DNA from: Gamarada debralockiae
Taxonomy: Eukaryota; Ascomycota; Leotiomycetes; Helotiales; Hyphodiscaceae
Assembly (NCBI GenBank): GCA_002803225.1
Contig: NXFV01002031.1
Coordinates: forward strand, 52,733-116,732
DNA: 64,000 nucleotides
Direction of reading: 5' to 3'
In this document: positions 21,920 to 35,501 of the stretch, piece by piece
Layout of the letters: each line of letters begins with the position of its first letter
Position numbering within the stretch: position 1 is the stretch's first letter
The notes under the pieces: generated by a model
Told to the model about the DNA's origin: nothing
Seen by the model: the letters and a program-made list of their open reading frames with translations, nothing else
Database searches by the model: none
Program-made: the position numbers and the translations under genes

Positions 21920-24808
21920 TTAAATACTGACCCCAGGTCTGCCATCCGTTTGCGCCTTCTGAAATTGATACAACAGTCCTAGTACTCCCCCTGCTCCTGC
22001 AGGCGCACCATCGCCTTCTTCCTCGCTAGATTCTTTCGTCACCTCTCTTGTTGGCGATGTTTCCCATCTCGATTCGTCCAGACCAACCACACTCTCATAC
22101 GGGTCCCTGCTCTGCGGTCCGGTTCCTCTTGTATCTGTTTCATCCTCATCCTCGATGGGTTCTTCAATTATGTTCGCTCGAGCTTGATACCGAGATCGCG
22201 AGTTGCGTCGCACGCTGCGACCACCGAATCCTGAACTTGATGGTTGGTGATGTGGATCTAATAGTATAGAAGGCATAGGCGATGCGTGTGCGGCAGGTGG
22301 GAAACGTGGAGTCCGAGCTGATTGTGGCATCCCACCCGGTGCTCGACTCCTTGGTCTCCCCCCACTGCGACCCATTCTCGAAGCCTGCATGTCTGCTACA
22401 AGAGTTGGCGACGTGAGGCCTGGAAATGCTGGTGGAGGATGGAACTGTTGCCGAAGTCCAGGAGGTAGATGACCTGGAACACCGGTCTTGGGATTGAGCA
22501 GGTAGTTATCCAAAAAGCCGTAGTATGAAGCAGCCATCTTTCCGTGTTTTGTAGAGTAATAGTCGTCTCGAATGTCGGCATTGGCACCACTTTGCGGTCC
22601 TGTCTTACCCATGCCCTTTTTGAAGTCAAACACAGCAAAGGAGCACACGTATCCAACCCCATCAACATGGACCGTAAATTCCCTGAAGAAATCGATAATC
22701 TGGTCGCTACATTTCGGTAGACTGAACCAGAGAATGAAGGGAGTGACGATGATACTGAAGACCTCGTTCAGGAAAACTATGATCTTGAGTTGGTAGAGTT
22801 CGGCGAACTCTTTTCTGACTTCGTCGCTATGAAGTCGATCTTGCCAGTGGCTCGGCATGTAGTGGGTATACTCGATTACATTTCTCAAAGCGTACTCCGG
22901 ATCGAAGACGAGATTCTCTTCCGGTGTCATTCCATTCATGAAGGCCCATAGACCACCAAAAATAGTAATGTAGAAGAGAGCCGTTCTCCCAGGTGTGATT
23001 TCGAATGAGAGGAACAGTTCATGGTCCCAAAGAGTTGCAAGAATAAGGACTGAGACTAACGAGCCAGCCACAAACCCTACAAATCTTGCAAATTCTCCCA
23101 TCTTTTTCTTGGGAAACTGTTCGAGGTATCGTGAAGCGAACGGATATGACATGTTGGCTCGTTTTTCGAAGAGGTGATAAACCTCGTTGAATTCCCGAAA
23201 TTTCCATTCAGCGAGAGGAGTGTATTGTCGCGATCCGAGAGACGAAGGGTTCTTTTGATATTCCTAATAATACATCAGCAGGTATTGGAAACTCGGGGAT
23301 CAAGGGATAACGTACGTTAAAGTATTTCAAGAAATATAGTGTAAGGAGATAGAGAACAATCACCGGGGCGAACAAAACGTTCATGAATGCTGCAAATAGA
23401 AATCGATCTCGCAGGCCGTCACTCAGTTGCCGCCGATGAGAATCTTTCAGTATAAGTTGGTTCACCTGATTTTGCTCGTTGAAGATAAAGTCCATGATAC
23501 ACCAGTTCAAGTTCCAATGCAGAGTTTTCGAGAACAGTTGGCGGCCATGGAGAAATGGTAGTGGCAGTGTTAAGTCCAATATCTCCTTGTTGAAGAGCGC
23601 AATGAAATAGTTCTCTCTTCTCATTAATCTGTTGGCGATATCGTGAGCATCTAATCTTTGCTTCGACTGGGTCCCGAGGAACTTTCGGTTTGCTGGCGAT
23701 ATCTTCTCCACCGTGATGGGGTTGGAATCTCGTAGAACCATTAACCTGGCGACAATTTCTTGCCACGACACCGTTTGTATGTCACTGTCTGGTACCTCCA
23801 GTAGGTAAAGGAAGAAGTCGTGAAGTCGCATCAACCGGGGAATATCGATCAAGAGCAGCCAGATTTGCCAAATGACATACAAAGAGAATAGCCAGATGGC
23901 GACATTCGGCATTCCCGATATATTTCTCGTGCATTGAGGATATAGCACTTGAGATAAGGACTTACTGTCCGGAATCTTGCTGTAATCAACACATTGGGTT
24001 AGAAATGTGATGAATACGGCGACAAATACCATTGTACTAGAGACCAGGTCAGTCAGGTCCAGAAAGACGGGGAACAAACTCACAGTAAACTCAGTACCCG
24101 GAATAGTAATATACACCAGATTCCAGAGCCAGTGTAGTAAGTATACACTTGTTCCATGAAGTTGTCAAGGTTTACCACATTTATCCACCTCCACATGGCT
24201 TTGTCACGAGGGCTTCCAGTCAATAACCTGGCAGCTGGTTGTTCTGTCTGCCGAGCATTGGAAGCTGTCTCTTCATCATCCTGATGTAACCTTTGCTGGG
24301 CTTGAGCAGCTTCCCAGTGTGCACGCGTCTCTCTGTTCGAAGGTCCGGGGATAGCAGGTTGTCTCTTGTTGGTCTTTGCCTCTCTGGACCGTGGCTGGTT
24401 TGGGCTATTTGGACCAGGGTTCTCATTTCCTTCGATTAGCAGTGAAGCTGGAACATCGTCATCGCCATCTTCTTCTAGTAGTCTAGGTGACTGGGCAAGC
24501 CACCCTCGTGGCGGTTTGTTGCGTCTTGAAACCCCCCCTGTTGCTCCTCGTGTCTGATTGTTTTGTTGACCGGTAAGGAACGCCGTGCTTTCGGTCGTTA
24601 CGCGGCTGTCTTCGCCGTTGAAACCGTCCGCGGTTCCCAGTTCATCATCATGGTACCTCAAGTTTTCTTCATCTATTGCCATACCCGCTCGTTCTTCTAC
24701 GTCGGCGTCTGATTCGGAAACTCCATCGTGAGCTCGGAGATCATCGTAGATCGATCTGCCAGAAGGGTTGGTGGGTAGGAGGCGTGAGAGTAAATTCGAG
24801 GCCATCAT
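21920..24808 (-). CDS. ATG9: autophagy scramblase Atg9
   Basis: There are three exons (24808-24084, 24036-23316, 23263-21920) with introns of 47 and 52 bp, giving 929 residues. The N-terminus is acidic and disordered. The core starts at WRWINVVNLDNFMEQVYTYY, followed by hydrophobic segments (IWCILLFRVLSLLTMVFVAVFI; WLFSLYVIWQIWLLL) and family blocks such as [39 protein letters not shown], and EYTHYMPSHWQ. The C-tail is Pro/Ser-rich. Atg9 is the multispanning lipid scramblase on Golgi-derived vesicles that seed the autophagosome. The gene is divergent from COG6 with 404 bp between starts. Confidence 0.97.
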
Positions 24809-25212
24809 GGTGTAGTGGATATGGAAGAGGTTGCGACTTGGAGATCGCAGAACAGGTAGATTTGAAGGGAGTGGTTCGAAAGGAAAGGGGCGAGCAACGA
24901 GCTATCGTCGTGAACGATGCAAGTTGGAAGCAGATCGGTGAGCATTTGAGGTACTGAGAAATGCTGCAGTGTTGATGTCTCGAAATGATACATGACCGTT
25001 GACTATTAGGCCATGGTGTTCTGACAAAGGCGGACTCGAGAGTCACCTGGATGGTCGTTGATGCCTTCCTGAGAGGAGCAGGCGAGTGAGTGAATGACCG
25101 ACCTCGTTTCGGGAAAGGACAACTGGCAGAACGTCTCACCGCCTTGCTATCTGACCAATTTAGGGTTAGTGGCATCTATTCAAGTTAGAAGCACGTCCCA
25201 AATCTATGGAAC
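24809..25212. promoter_or_regulatory. shared divergent promoter region of ATG9 and COG6
   Basis: The two start codons face away from each other across 404 bp. No TATA-like box was convincing. Frames here overlap untranslated sequence and have no motif. Shared regulation is an inference from the geometry. Confidence 0.5.
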
Positions 25213-27404
25213 ATGAATCATTCAAGTCTTTTTGAGGAATTTCTGAAATCGATTATGACGAGCGATTATTTTGTTAATCGAAAGGTCTCGGGTCTGAGTG
25301 ATGGCTTTGATTCTCCAACGTCACTTACAAGCCCTCAGGCATTAAGGAACAATCCTCTATCCTCCAAAGTCACGAGTGTCCTCTCAGCGTCCTATGCAGA
25401 TTCTGATCTCCGAGATGCTCTGAGCCTCTTAGATAAAAGAAATCTCGAAAACAACGCCGAAACCCGTCGGCAACTAAGACTAGATGTTCAGAAGGAGGTT
25501 ATCGAAAGTAATGGAGACATTATTCGTGAATTTGGCCACGTTGCTGAGGTCCGTATCTCAAACCCTCTTGAAATTTCGACTTACTGACCTATTTTCAGCA
25601 ACTCAAACGTATTGGTCTTACGATAGCCAATCTAAATCATGGTTGTGAAGAGATGAAGCGACATATCTCCGCTGCTCACCAGGAGACAGCACCTGTCCTT
25701 GAAGAAGCTTCTGAACTCATGAAGCAGAAGGAACAAGTTGAATCAAAGCAACAGCTTCTGAGGGCTTTCAACTCTCACTTCATAATGTCAGAAGATGATA
25801 TCGCTACTCTCACCTCTACTGCAGAGCCCGTGAATGACCGATTTTTCACAGTTCTCAACAGAGCAAAGAAGATCCAGAGTGACTCTGAGATCTTGCTCGG
25901 CACAGAGGATCAGCGCCTAGGATCCGAGATCATGGAACAAGTATCGAAGAATCTCAACGGTGCTTTCCAAAAGCTGTACAGATGGATACAGCGCGAGTTC
26001 AAATCTCTCAACCTAGAGAACCCTCAAATTAATTCATCAATACGGAGGGCGCTTCGTGTCTTGGCAGAGCGGCCGTCATTATTTCAGAGCTGCCTTGACT
26101 TCTTCGCCGAAGCACGAGAAAACATTCTATCTGATGCATTCTACACAGCCTTGACGGGCACCTCCGTGAGTGGCGAAGAAGATCCTTCTGTCAAACCAAT
26201 AGAGTTGGTTGCGCACGATCCTTTGCGGTACGTTGGAGATATGCTGGCATGGACTCATTCTGCGACTGTCAGTGAGCGGGAAGCACTTGAAGTACTCTTC
26301 ATTTCAGATGGGGACGAGATTGCAAAGGGTATCCAAGCTGGACGAGACAGCGAACCTTGGAACCGACTCGCTGAAGAAGAAGGTGCCAGCGACTTTGACG
26401 GCCTCAAGGCTCTTAATGAACTGGTTGATCGAGATGTCACTGGAGTTGCAAGAGTCCTTCGCCAACGGATTGGGCAGGTGGTGCAAAGTCACGAAGAAAC
26501 AATTATGGCATACAAAATCGCCAATCTCCTCAACTTCTACAGAGTCACTTTTTCAAAGCTCCTTGGAGACGATTCGGTTCTCCTTGAATCTTTGACAACA
26601 CTTGAAGAATCAGCTCTAAGGCAATTCCGAGCTTTGATGCGCGATCATGTGGCAAGCCTTCAAGGAGACACACAGGCAACTCCTCAGGACCTTGGGCCGC
26701 CCGATTTCTTGCAAGATGGATTGAAACAACTTATTGCTATCATGCGGACTTACGAAACTTCTTTCACAGCTGCAGAGAGCAGAGAAGCAGATTTCAAACC
26801 AATATTGGCGGAAGCATTTGACCCATTTATGAAGGGCAGCGACAGAATTGCGAAGGGCTTGGCGGCACCGTCAAATGCAATCTTTGGAATCAACTGCCTC
26901 CTCGCGGCCAGAAACATATTGGCGCCGTTTGACTTTACCACCGAGCGCGTGTCCGAGATACAGGACAAGATTCAAGAGCATGCTGCGGATCTTGTTGAGC
27001 ATCAATATTCGTTCTTTCGAAATAATTCTGCCCTCCAACCTCTCCTCTTGGCATTGGCGCCTCTGGCAGAGACCAAGGACGATCTCATCTCTATCCGATC
27101 TATGGAGACATTTCAACCCGAAGCTTTAACTCAAGCCAGCCAGACCTTGGACGACTTCCTACCTTCAGCTCTGATGGATGCTATGGAGAATTTGAAGAAT
27201 CTGCAAAGTTCAAAATTGGCCAGAGAAATCACGGAAGAAGCTGCGGATAGGTTCTGCGAAGATTTCGAACGTGTGGAGGAGAAGCTGATAGCTGCAGATG
27301 AGTTTTGGGAGCAGGAGCAAGACGAGGAGGCGCTAGCAACGACTCAACCTTTGCGATCTTTGTTCCCGAGAACGAGTGGGGAAATCAGGGTCTTGCTTTC
27401 GTAA
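25213..27404 (+). CDS. COG6: conserved oligomeric Golgi complex subunit 6
   Basis: There are two exons (25213-25548 and 25599-27404; intron 25549-25598 ending TTTTCAG), giving 713 residues. The intron joins [10 protein letters not shown] to [23 protein letters not shown], the conserved COG6 N-terminal helices. Later blocks such as [29 protein letters not shown] and the end [13 protein letters not shown] are typical of the family, and the length fits. COG6 belongs to lobe B of the COG tether that guides retrograde vesicles within the Golgi. In yeast the COG complex is also needed for normal Atg9 transport, which makes the divergent pairing with ATG9 notable. The start at 25213 is the first ATG in a good frame; an alternative ATG lies 14 codons downstream. 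Confidence 0.95.
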
Positions 27405-28326
27405 TGTACCGTGGGAAGAGCAAGATCGAATATTACACATTAGCCTTGCCAACATTGATTTGCAAGCAACCGCCAAGACTGTGATCGAGTGTCTTTGGGA
27501 AACGTTGACAAATTCCCAAAGATTCAACATAGATCTGTTTATATGTCCCTTGCTACAAACAAGAAATTACTACAGCGGCCGACATTGCCCATTTAGATTG
27601 CTCGTACCTCGAAGTAGAGCTAGCAAGCGTAGCGCGGGGCAAGGGGCGGGGCGGCTGACGTTATTCTCCTCCACCAGCCAGTCAGCTTAAATGGCCCAGC
27701 CCATCATGTGATAATACCGCAGGGAAAGTAGGGTCTAGACACTGTTACCCCTAGTATCAACTGCCTATTTCGTTTCCTTATACCATCTTAGATTTCATTA
27801 TTTCAAAGATGTAGGAAGTATCCTCCATAACCTTCTAGACCATGCATATACTTCCAATGCACCTCATCCGCTACTAGGGACAGCACTTTATGCTTACACC
27901 TCGGCTCTACCCCCTGGTCTTGAATAGGCTTTCACCTATGATACCAACGAACTGGAGAAGTATTCCTCAGCCTCGCTCTAGGGCCATGCTACTTGTTCAG
28001 CTCGGTTTGATATTCAATGAGGAAGTCGCTCTCGCTTCACATATCTTTTATGTAGGCAATTTTCAGCCAGTCAGCTTGCCCCCAAGAAGCCAAGTCTTCT
28101 CTTACATGGGGTGAATTTATTTGAGGTTGTCGTTTTCGCTCTTTCAGTTACGAGCTTACTTGTAATGGTTCTGCTGACCGCCTGTCTCTATCACTGACGG
28201 AGACAGGTTGCGTGAATATAAGTAGTGTCTAATTATGCCGAGTCTGTATCTCTTTCTTCTTTTCAATTGCATCTGCTTCATCTCAAAATCTAACACACAT
28301 TCTTCACAAATCACACCAATATCAAC
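27405..28326. other. intergenic, no gene seen
   Basis: This lies between COG6 and the GMC oxidase pseudogene. Short frames only. The last 150 bp before 28327 are C/T/A-rich like a fungal 5' untranslated leader. Confidence 0.5.
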
Positions 28327-30423
28327 ATGCTTGTCGATTCCTCAGGGCAATTTGCCAGCAAGAGCTATGACGATGTGATTATCGGAGGTGGGACGGCGGG
28401 GCTGACCCTCGCTGCAAGACTCACAGAGGATCCTAATGTCTCGGTGAGAGTTATTGAAGCTGGCCAGAGCCGTTTGGCAGACCCGAACATCTTGGTTCCA
28501 GGGTGTAAGTCGGTCATGCCTTTCAAATGAATCATGCTAATCGATGAAGTGGCTTTCAATACCATTGGCAACGCAGACTATGACTGAGTATTCAAATCGA
28601 CTCCGCAGGTACGGTAACTTTCGGATACGGGAGGAGCCATTCTGGCGAAAACCAGAAATCTATGAATGATCGTATCATTTCACATCCTCGAGGTAAAGCG
28701 CTCGGTGGTTCAAGGTGCATTCACAAAAGCCCAATAATCGAATCTGCCCTAATCTCTTAGTGGCATCAACGGAATGATGTGTACATACTCTTCCAAAGAA
28801 GACATGATAACTGGGCCGAACTTGGGAACCCAGGCTGGACGCACGACGATCTGGCACCGTATTACAAGAAGTTTGAGAGTTTCACGGAACCTTCAATGGA
28901 CAATGCAGAGTTCTACCACACCGCAGAAGTGATCCAAAAAGACTTGCATGACGGCGCTGGGCTTGTCAGAACATCATTCCCTCTCACCAAGCGCTACGGT
29001 GCAATGCGTGGGTCAAGACCTTCGATAACCTTAGTTTGAAGATGACCGTAGACCCTCAGACAGGCAAGGGTAACGGAGACTACAGGTAAGCCTTTCATTC
29101 TCATCGAAATGACATCTATTTACAATTTCAAAGCAATCTGATTACTGTCATCCTGCTTCCAGCACTCGGAGTTACGCTGGAACAGCCTATTATGCCCTGA
29201 ACGTCGGAAGACCTAACCTTACGGTCTTGACCCAAGCCCAAGCCAGCAAGATTACGTTCGCTCATCGCCACGGAAAGATTTATGCAACAGGCGTGGATTT
29301 TACTTCCTTTGGCAGCAACTACCATGTAGAAGCTGACCACGAGGCGCTTCTCTGCTGCGGAAGCTTCCAATCTCCCCAAATCCTTGAACTTTCAGGAATC
29401 GGGTCTAAGAAGATTCTCGAGCAGGTGGATATTGACCGTCGAGAATCCAAACGTTGGAGAGAATCTTCAGGATCATGGTATTGTGCCCGTATCATACGCT
29501 GTTGCGGAGGGCGCAATTACGTTTGAGAGCCTTGAAATTGCTGGTGCTCAACCAGCCGCACTGGTGGACTTCTATGGCAGTCAGAATGGACTGCTGAGCT
29601 CTTGATCGACTCAAATGCCAATCTCTCCTATCAGCAGGTTGACCACAGGGTCGGACATGTCTCTCCCGAGTCAATCGCTCAATTGACGAAGGCAGCCACT
29701 ATCGATGCTCCACCAGCTTTAAAGAAGCAGTATGAGTTGCTCAGGGAATCTCTTCTGAACCCGAAAGATAGCGCGTACCAAATCATCTACATTCCAGTAG
29801 GGATCCAGAAGGGTTTCTCCGACGGAGAAGGGACTCCCGCTCCAGGGTCTTGGTTCTCATTCTACGTAGCCATTTCTCGTCCGTACTCCCGCGGAAGTGT
29901 ACATGCCACCTCAAAGGATCCAACCGTCGCACCACTCATCGACCCGAACTACCTGTCTCACCCCTTAGACCTAGGACTCTTCAGCGACAGCGTCCTCTTC
30001 GTGCAAGACCTCGCTACGCAAGAGCGGATGGCATCAAAGCTCAAAGGCGGCGGCAAAGCTTTTCATCCCGGGTACTCACATCTCACAAAGGCCACGGTTG
30101 GAGAATTCTGTAAGGAAGCATTGACGTCTGAGTACCATCCTGTGGGTTCATGCGCAATGATGCCGGAGAAAGGTGGCGGTGTAGTGGACCCGAAACTCAG
30201 GGTTTATGGAGTGCAGAATTTAAGAGTTGTGGATGCTAGTATTTTCCCAATGGAGATTCGGAATAATTTGCAGACGAGCGTTTATACTGTTGCGGAGAAG
30301 GCGGCGGATATTATTAAGGGTGATTGGAGGGAGGAGAAGGGGGAGAGCGTGAGGAACGGGAAGAGGGAAGTTGAGGTGGATGTCTCGCCGAAGCTGAACG
30401 GGAAGAGGGCTAAGAGGTCTTAG
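28327..30423 (+). pseudogene. GMC-family oxidoreductase gene, disabled by a stop and several frameshifts
   Basis: The start gives SYDDVIIGGGTAGLTLAARL, the FAD-binding GxGxxG of GMC (glucose-methanol-choline) flavoenzymes, and the end gives YHPVGSCAMMPE ... LRVVDASIFPM, the catalytic-loop His region and C-terminal signature. Between them the frame breaks repeatedly. After an intron at about 28505-28549 the segment NTIGNADYD is followed by TGA (about 28587) where Trp is usual. Frame changes occur near 28777 (NGMM to YILFQRRHDNW), 29003-29012 (KRYG to AWVKTFDNL), about 29440 (LEQVDID to VENPNVGENLQDHG) and about 29590 (SQNG to LLIDSNANLSYQ). GT-AG introns at about 28609-28656, 28714-28761 and 29086-29163 explain the other gaps. 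The substrate is unknown. Confidence 0.85.
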
Positions 30424-30931
30424 GGAAGGATATTTGAAGGTGCATGTTTGAAATCGTCTTTGTTTGCGTGTTTTCTAAAAGCGGCGACTGTACAAGCTCC
30501 TGCAAGAAACCGTGTCTGGATCCCTGAGAGGTGATTATAGACAGCAAGTGTAGTCCGAAATGTTGCATAATGTTCAAAGAATGTGATAAGCTTACTGAAA
30601 TTTGAGGGACTATTGCTGAATGAGATATTCAAAAAAGACTTTCTCTTAGAAAGTCCTTTGAATCCCAGGCTTTGATATGTTGCCATCCGTTGACATGATT
30701 CGCTACTGGATGAGGCACGTGAAATTATCACCTGATTTGCATCGTTGTGGCTGTGCAAAATTTATCTCACGATGTGGCGAGTACCCCTCCACTAGCCAAG
30801 ATCCAGGTTTCTTGATGAGACAGCCTTTATTTTCTTTCAACATTCACTCAACTCTCAACGCGTTAAGGTGCCTTCCGGTACCCTAGCATAAAATCCCCTG
30901 AGTTTCCCAAATCTTCTCAACTTCTTGCAAA
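30424..30931. other. intergenic, VID27 promoter side
   Basis: No gene is seen. The frames on both strands lack motifs. Pyrimidine-rich sequence precedes the VID27 start. Confidence 0.5.
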
Positions 30932-33506
30932 ATGTTTGTCCTCAGAAATGGTAAGTAACAGACTTTGTTTATCTCAAAACCTATTACCCCTCTATCGCGT
31001 CAACGAGGCAGGCGCGACTGGCATGCGAAGAAATTATCCCCTTCAAACGAGTACTAACTTCTGGATAGTTGGCAAGCTGATATTTGGCGATACCTCCAAG
31101 GAATCTTTGATCGAACTTTCGCAAGGCCAGCTCTACCTCGTCCGACCCCTCTCTCCCAAAGGCTACTCCGAACTCATCTTCAAGGACGCCGCCGCACGAA
31201 TTCGACGGACAGGCCAAGATTTCCAATACCAACTTGTCATTCAGCGCGCATACGAGGAGGGTGAAGCAGAGCTGTTGGATGACGAAGAGGCAGAGGATCC
31301 AGATATCGCTGCCTTGTCTGCCGAACGAGACGAAAAGACTTTCCTACTCGACGAAGAGCTACATTTCAGATCGGAGATCAGAGAAGGCAGTGAGAAGGTA
31401 TTGGCTTGGAGAGATTTGAGTGGTGACGCCGGCGATCTATACGAGTTCGTGTGCGACAATTCGATCGATGCCGCTCAAGTTCAGGCATTCGAGATCACTG
31501 CGGTCCATTGCCAATACGAGCGGAAATACCGAAAGAATTACCACACTGCAACGGAACAAGAACTAGCTGAGTTTGTCTTCGACAGCGAACAACCCATACC
31601 AAGCGCAAGCCCAACTCATAGTCCTACGGCTCAATCACCAGTCAATATGCCTTCAGTTGCGTCGTCATCGGCCCTTCGAAACTCTGCGAATTCGGCTTTG
31701 AAGCGGGAGAGGACCCCTACAAAAGCCTCTAGAACGATAAAGCAGAGTATTGAAAGAGATGAGACTCCGACTGAAGCACCCAAAGTTGCTACCCATCCTG
31801 CAGCCATCTCGACTCTCGCCAAGGAGACTGCAGAGCTTCATCTCTTCGATTTCCCCTCGGGCTCCTTCATCATCCAAGATCCTCTTGTCACTGCATCCGT
31901 TACCGAAACTGGCAAATTCCAATATTGGCTTCAGATTAGTGGTAAGGACAGAGATTGGCTCGGGCAAGCTGTGATCGCGGACATCAACCCGGTCTTCAAT
32001 TTCGAGTTTCTGTCGTTTATCTTCAACGCCTACTCGGACGATGGATCGGCGTATTCATGGCTTCTGCGCTTTAGGGACCAAGAGACGATTGTTCGATTCC
32101 AAGAGGGTCTCATGCAGGCCTTGTGGGAACAGCTGAACGAGATGAAGTGGAATAAGACCAAGGAGGATGAGCGTGAATATGTTCTGGAAGCTTTCCAGGA
32201 TCTCACGATGGAAGACGCGCCTCCTGAGGAAGAGGAAGAGGAAGAAGAGGAGGTCGAAGATGATGGACAAAGAAGCGAACACTACGACAGCGACGAGGAA
32301 GAAGACGACGTTGTGACCCGTGATGATGATGGCAATGTCAACTCGCAACTCGCTGTTGGCTACAAGCATGACCGATCGTTCGTCGTTCGAGGATCCAAGA
32401 TTGGCGTGTTCAAGCATACACCGAATAACAATCTTGAGTTCTCAACGAACATCTCGAAGGTTGAGACCCCCGGAGGCAAGCTATTCAGCCCCAAAAAGGT
32501 CATGCTGCACGCCGAGGACACGAATATGATTCTGCAGAACGAAGCCGATCCCAACTCCTTGTACCGCATGGATTTGGAGTATGGCAAGATTGTGGATGAA
32601 TGGAAGGTTCATGACGATATCCCAGTCAACACCTTTGCTCCTGAAAGCAAGTTCTCTCAGATGACTGGCGAGCAAACCTTCCTTGGTTTATCACGAAACG
32701 CTCTCTACCGTATCGATCCTCGTCTGGCAGGCAACAAGCTCGTTGATTCTGAACTCAAGCAGTACGTCTCCAAGAACGATTTCTCAGCCGCCGCAACGAC
32801 CGAGAAGGGCTACATTGCAGTTGCTAGCAGTAAGGGTGATATCAGAATGTTCGACCGTCTGGGAATCAACGCCAAGACACATATTCCTGCCCTCGGAGAC
32901 CCCATCATCGGTCTTGACGTTAGCGCTGATGGTCGCTGGGTTCTTGCAACTTGTCGCACCTACCTCCTCCTCATTGACGCTCTGCAGAAGGAAGGCAAGA
33001 ACGAAGGTAAGCTTGGTTTCGAGAAAGCGTTTGGCAAGGACTCCAAGCCTCAACCTCGACGTCTTGGTCTCACTCCTTCCCACGTCGCACAATTTCAACA
33101 CGAAACTGGTGCCCCGCTATCTTTCACACCTGCTCGCTTCAATACTGGAGAAGGTCTTGAGGAGACATCGATTATTACTGCCACTGGCCCTTTCATTGTT
33201 ACTTGGAACATGAAGAAGGTGTTGCGAGGCAGCAAGGATCCCTACAGCATCAAGCGCTACGCAGAGGAGGTCAAGGCAGACAACTTCAAGTACGGCAGCG
33301 ACAAGAACGTCATCGTTGCCTTACCGAACGAAGTCAACATGGTCGCCAAGCAATCCTTCAAGAAGCCAACCAGAGAAAGCATCGCGACACCAGTACGAAT
33401 TGGCAGTGGCAGTTTCGGTGGAAGACAGAGTACTGGCAGAGTTGGTAATCGTGAGAGCGGAAGATATAAGCTGGGCAAGGAAGACATGGTTAATTCTCCT
33501 TACTAA
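30932..33506 (+). CDS. VID27: Vid27-family protein
   Basis: A 19-bp first exon (30932-30950, MFVLRN) is joined by a 118-bp intron with a TACTAAC branch site to exon 2 (31069-33506), giving 818 residues. The join yields MFVLRNVGKLIFGD, the expected start. A PH-like N-terminal half (GDLYEFVCDNSIDAAQVQAFEITAVHC) is followed by a Glu-rich acidic run at about residues 390-405. The C-terminal beta-propeller of the Vid27 family starts around VGYKHDRSFVVRGSKIGVFKH and includes GLSRNALYRIDPR and ITATGPFIVTWNM. Yeast Vid27 was linked to vacuolar import and degradation of gluconeogenic enzymes; its molecular role is still poorly defined. The gene is intact. Confidence 0.95.
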
Positions 33507-35501
33507 TTTCTGGGCTTTATCTTGATTGAGAAACTTAACGACTTCATGAATGTATGCTGGCGTTAGAGGATAATGATATGGACGGATGAATGGATGGATG
33601 GAGGAAGAAAGAGCTTTCGCAGGCGGGTTTTCCTTGACATAGCGCGCGTTCATAGTGCAGCTGGAAATGTCAGCGACTTTGCACTCATGTATTCAGCTGA
33701 AAAATACCAATACCCCAATTTTCCCTAACAATTTTCTCTCTGAAATATCCAGAAGCGTGTCACTGCTCCGTTCTTATCCAGAGCCTACCAAGCCTTCGCT
33801 GATCTCCAACTCTCCTATTCTCTACTTCACTTTACTTGAGCAATTGTCACTCACTTCACACTCCGCACTTTATCATTTTAAGTCCAAGTGACAGAAGAGG
33901 TATGCACCAATCACGGGCAACGACCAAAGACGCCCCCTTCCGTTGCACATCTCATTGCCCTCGCTGCTATTCCTCTCTCGCCATGCCAGGACCCATGTCG
34001 ACCCAGTCAGCTCGGGTGAATGTTTGGAGTCTCAGTGATTGGAAATGGGAATCACCGAGAGTTGGCAGACTTAACGACTTAAGTAATCAGAAGGAAGATC
34101 CTTGCGAATTCATAAAAATTCTAGAATCCAACTCCAAAAATATTTTTTGAAGTTATCGTGACATTGGCTATGCTTTTATATATAGAAGTTTGAGCTTCCA
34201 GCGGACATCCGCTTCAAGATCGCTGACCGTTCAACATCACCCAGCATCACTCTTCTCTTCATACACTGGCCTGTGATTTGCCAGAAGCGGAGCCACACAA
34301 CTGCAATCAGCATGCCAGGAGCCTGGGTCTGGAAGCCCAATTGTGAACTCATGGGCAAGAATGATTCTGCGAGGCTGTCTGAAGCATTAGACTTGTTATG
34401 GCATTGAACTTGGATACATTGAGGGACATCTTGGAATATCCGCACCTTGTTGTATTTGCTCAACCGCATAGTATGGCACGCATTCGAACAGCGTTGAGAT
34501 AATCTCCGAGGCGATGAGTTACGCATGTGGGTTTTCTAGCCTAATAACGACAACCATTTTCTTTTTGGCCCAACTATGAAAAAATAGGCAAGGCTAGTAG
34601 TACCTATATATCCTTCGATATACAGATGTATATACTGCTTCCTAGAGGACAATCGCAGCTCATTGGCTCTTGAACTCTTCTGTTATTTCTCGATTCTGTA
34701 TTAGTCCCAAGATGTCTCTTGCTATATGAATTTCACTCAATAATTTCAGACACATATGTCACAGAGAGGTGTGGTGGCTGGGCAGCCTGTTAATGTGTCA
34801 GATGAGCTGGTTGCTATGGCAACAGTTGTGTACACATATCTCGGGTTCTGGCAACCCTACCTTTCTTGACTCCTTAGATATCTATGAATATATGATTTTA
34901 CCACACAATATCGTCTGATTCGACATAATGTTTGATGAGCCCCATGGAAGGTAGAAATTAGAGAGTAGGTACCTGTATTTTAGCATATGCACTGTAAGCA
35001 TGCACGCTGCGGCTTACTAATTTGTCCGCTGTCAACCTTAACTCCATACTAAATACTCCTCTCGTTCTCCCCAAATGTTAGAACTTCATATTTGCTTTAA
35101 TGTCATCTGAAAAGTTTCACTCCCGATTGCTCTGCGTTCTGCAATCTCAGGAACCGTAGTAGATGAGGAATTGTCGCGTTGAGGCCTACTTGGGACAAAA
35201 ACTAGAAAATTGTCGCAAAGAAGGTTGCATGCACTTCGGGATCCTCTACGGAGATATGGCATCACAAGCATAGAGGTTTCCTAATTGGGAAATTCGGCTT
35301 ACAGGATCCTCAAGCCACCAGTTGTATTGGAAGATAAGCTTTACAAAGCCCATCTTCTACCCCGCATTAGAAATGATGGCTTGAACATAGGTAGTGCATT
35401 TCCTAGTCTTTGACTATAAGTATCCCAGTGGACTTCGCTGCCTTGCCTCCCATCTTGAGCGAGACGGTTTCTGTTCGGACCTTCCCAGCTCTTCTATCAA
35501 C
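33507..35501. other. long intergenic stretch, no gene seen
   Basis: Nearly 2 kb without a supportable gene. The longest frame (34176-34526, minus) has no motif and a composition typical of non-coding DNA. The segment 34600-35050 is AT-rich. No terminal repeats or transposase pieces were recognised. Confidence 0.45.
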
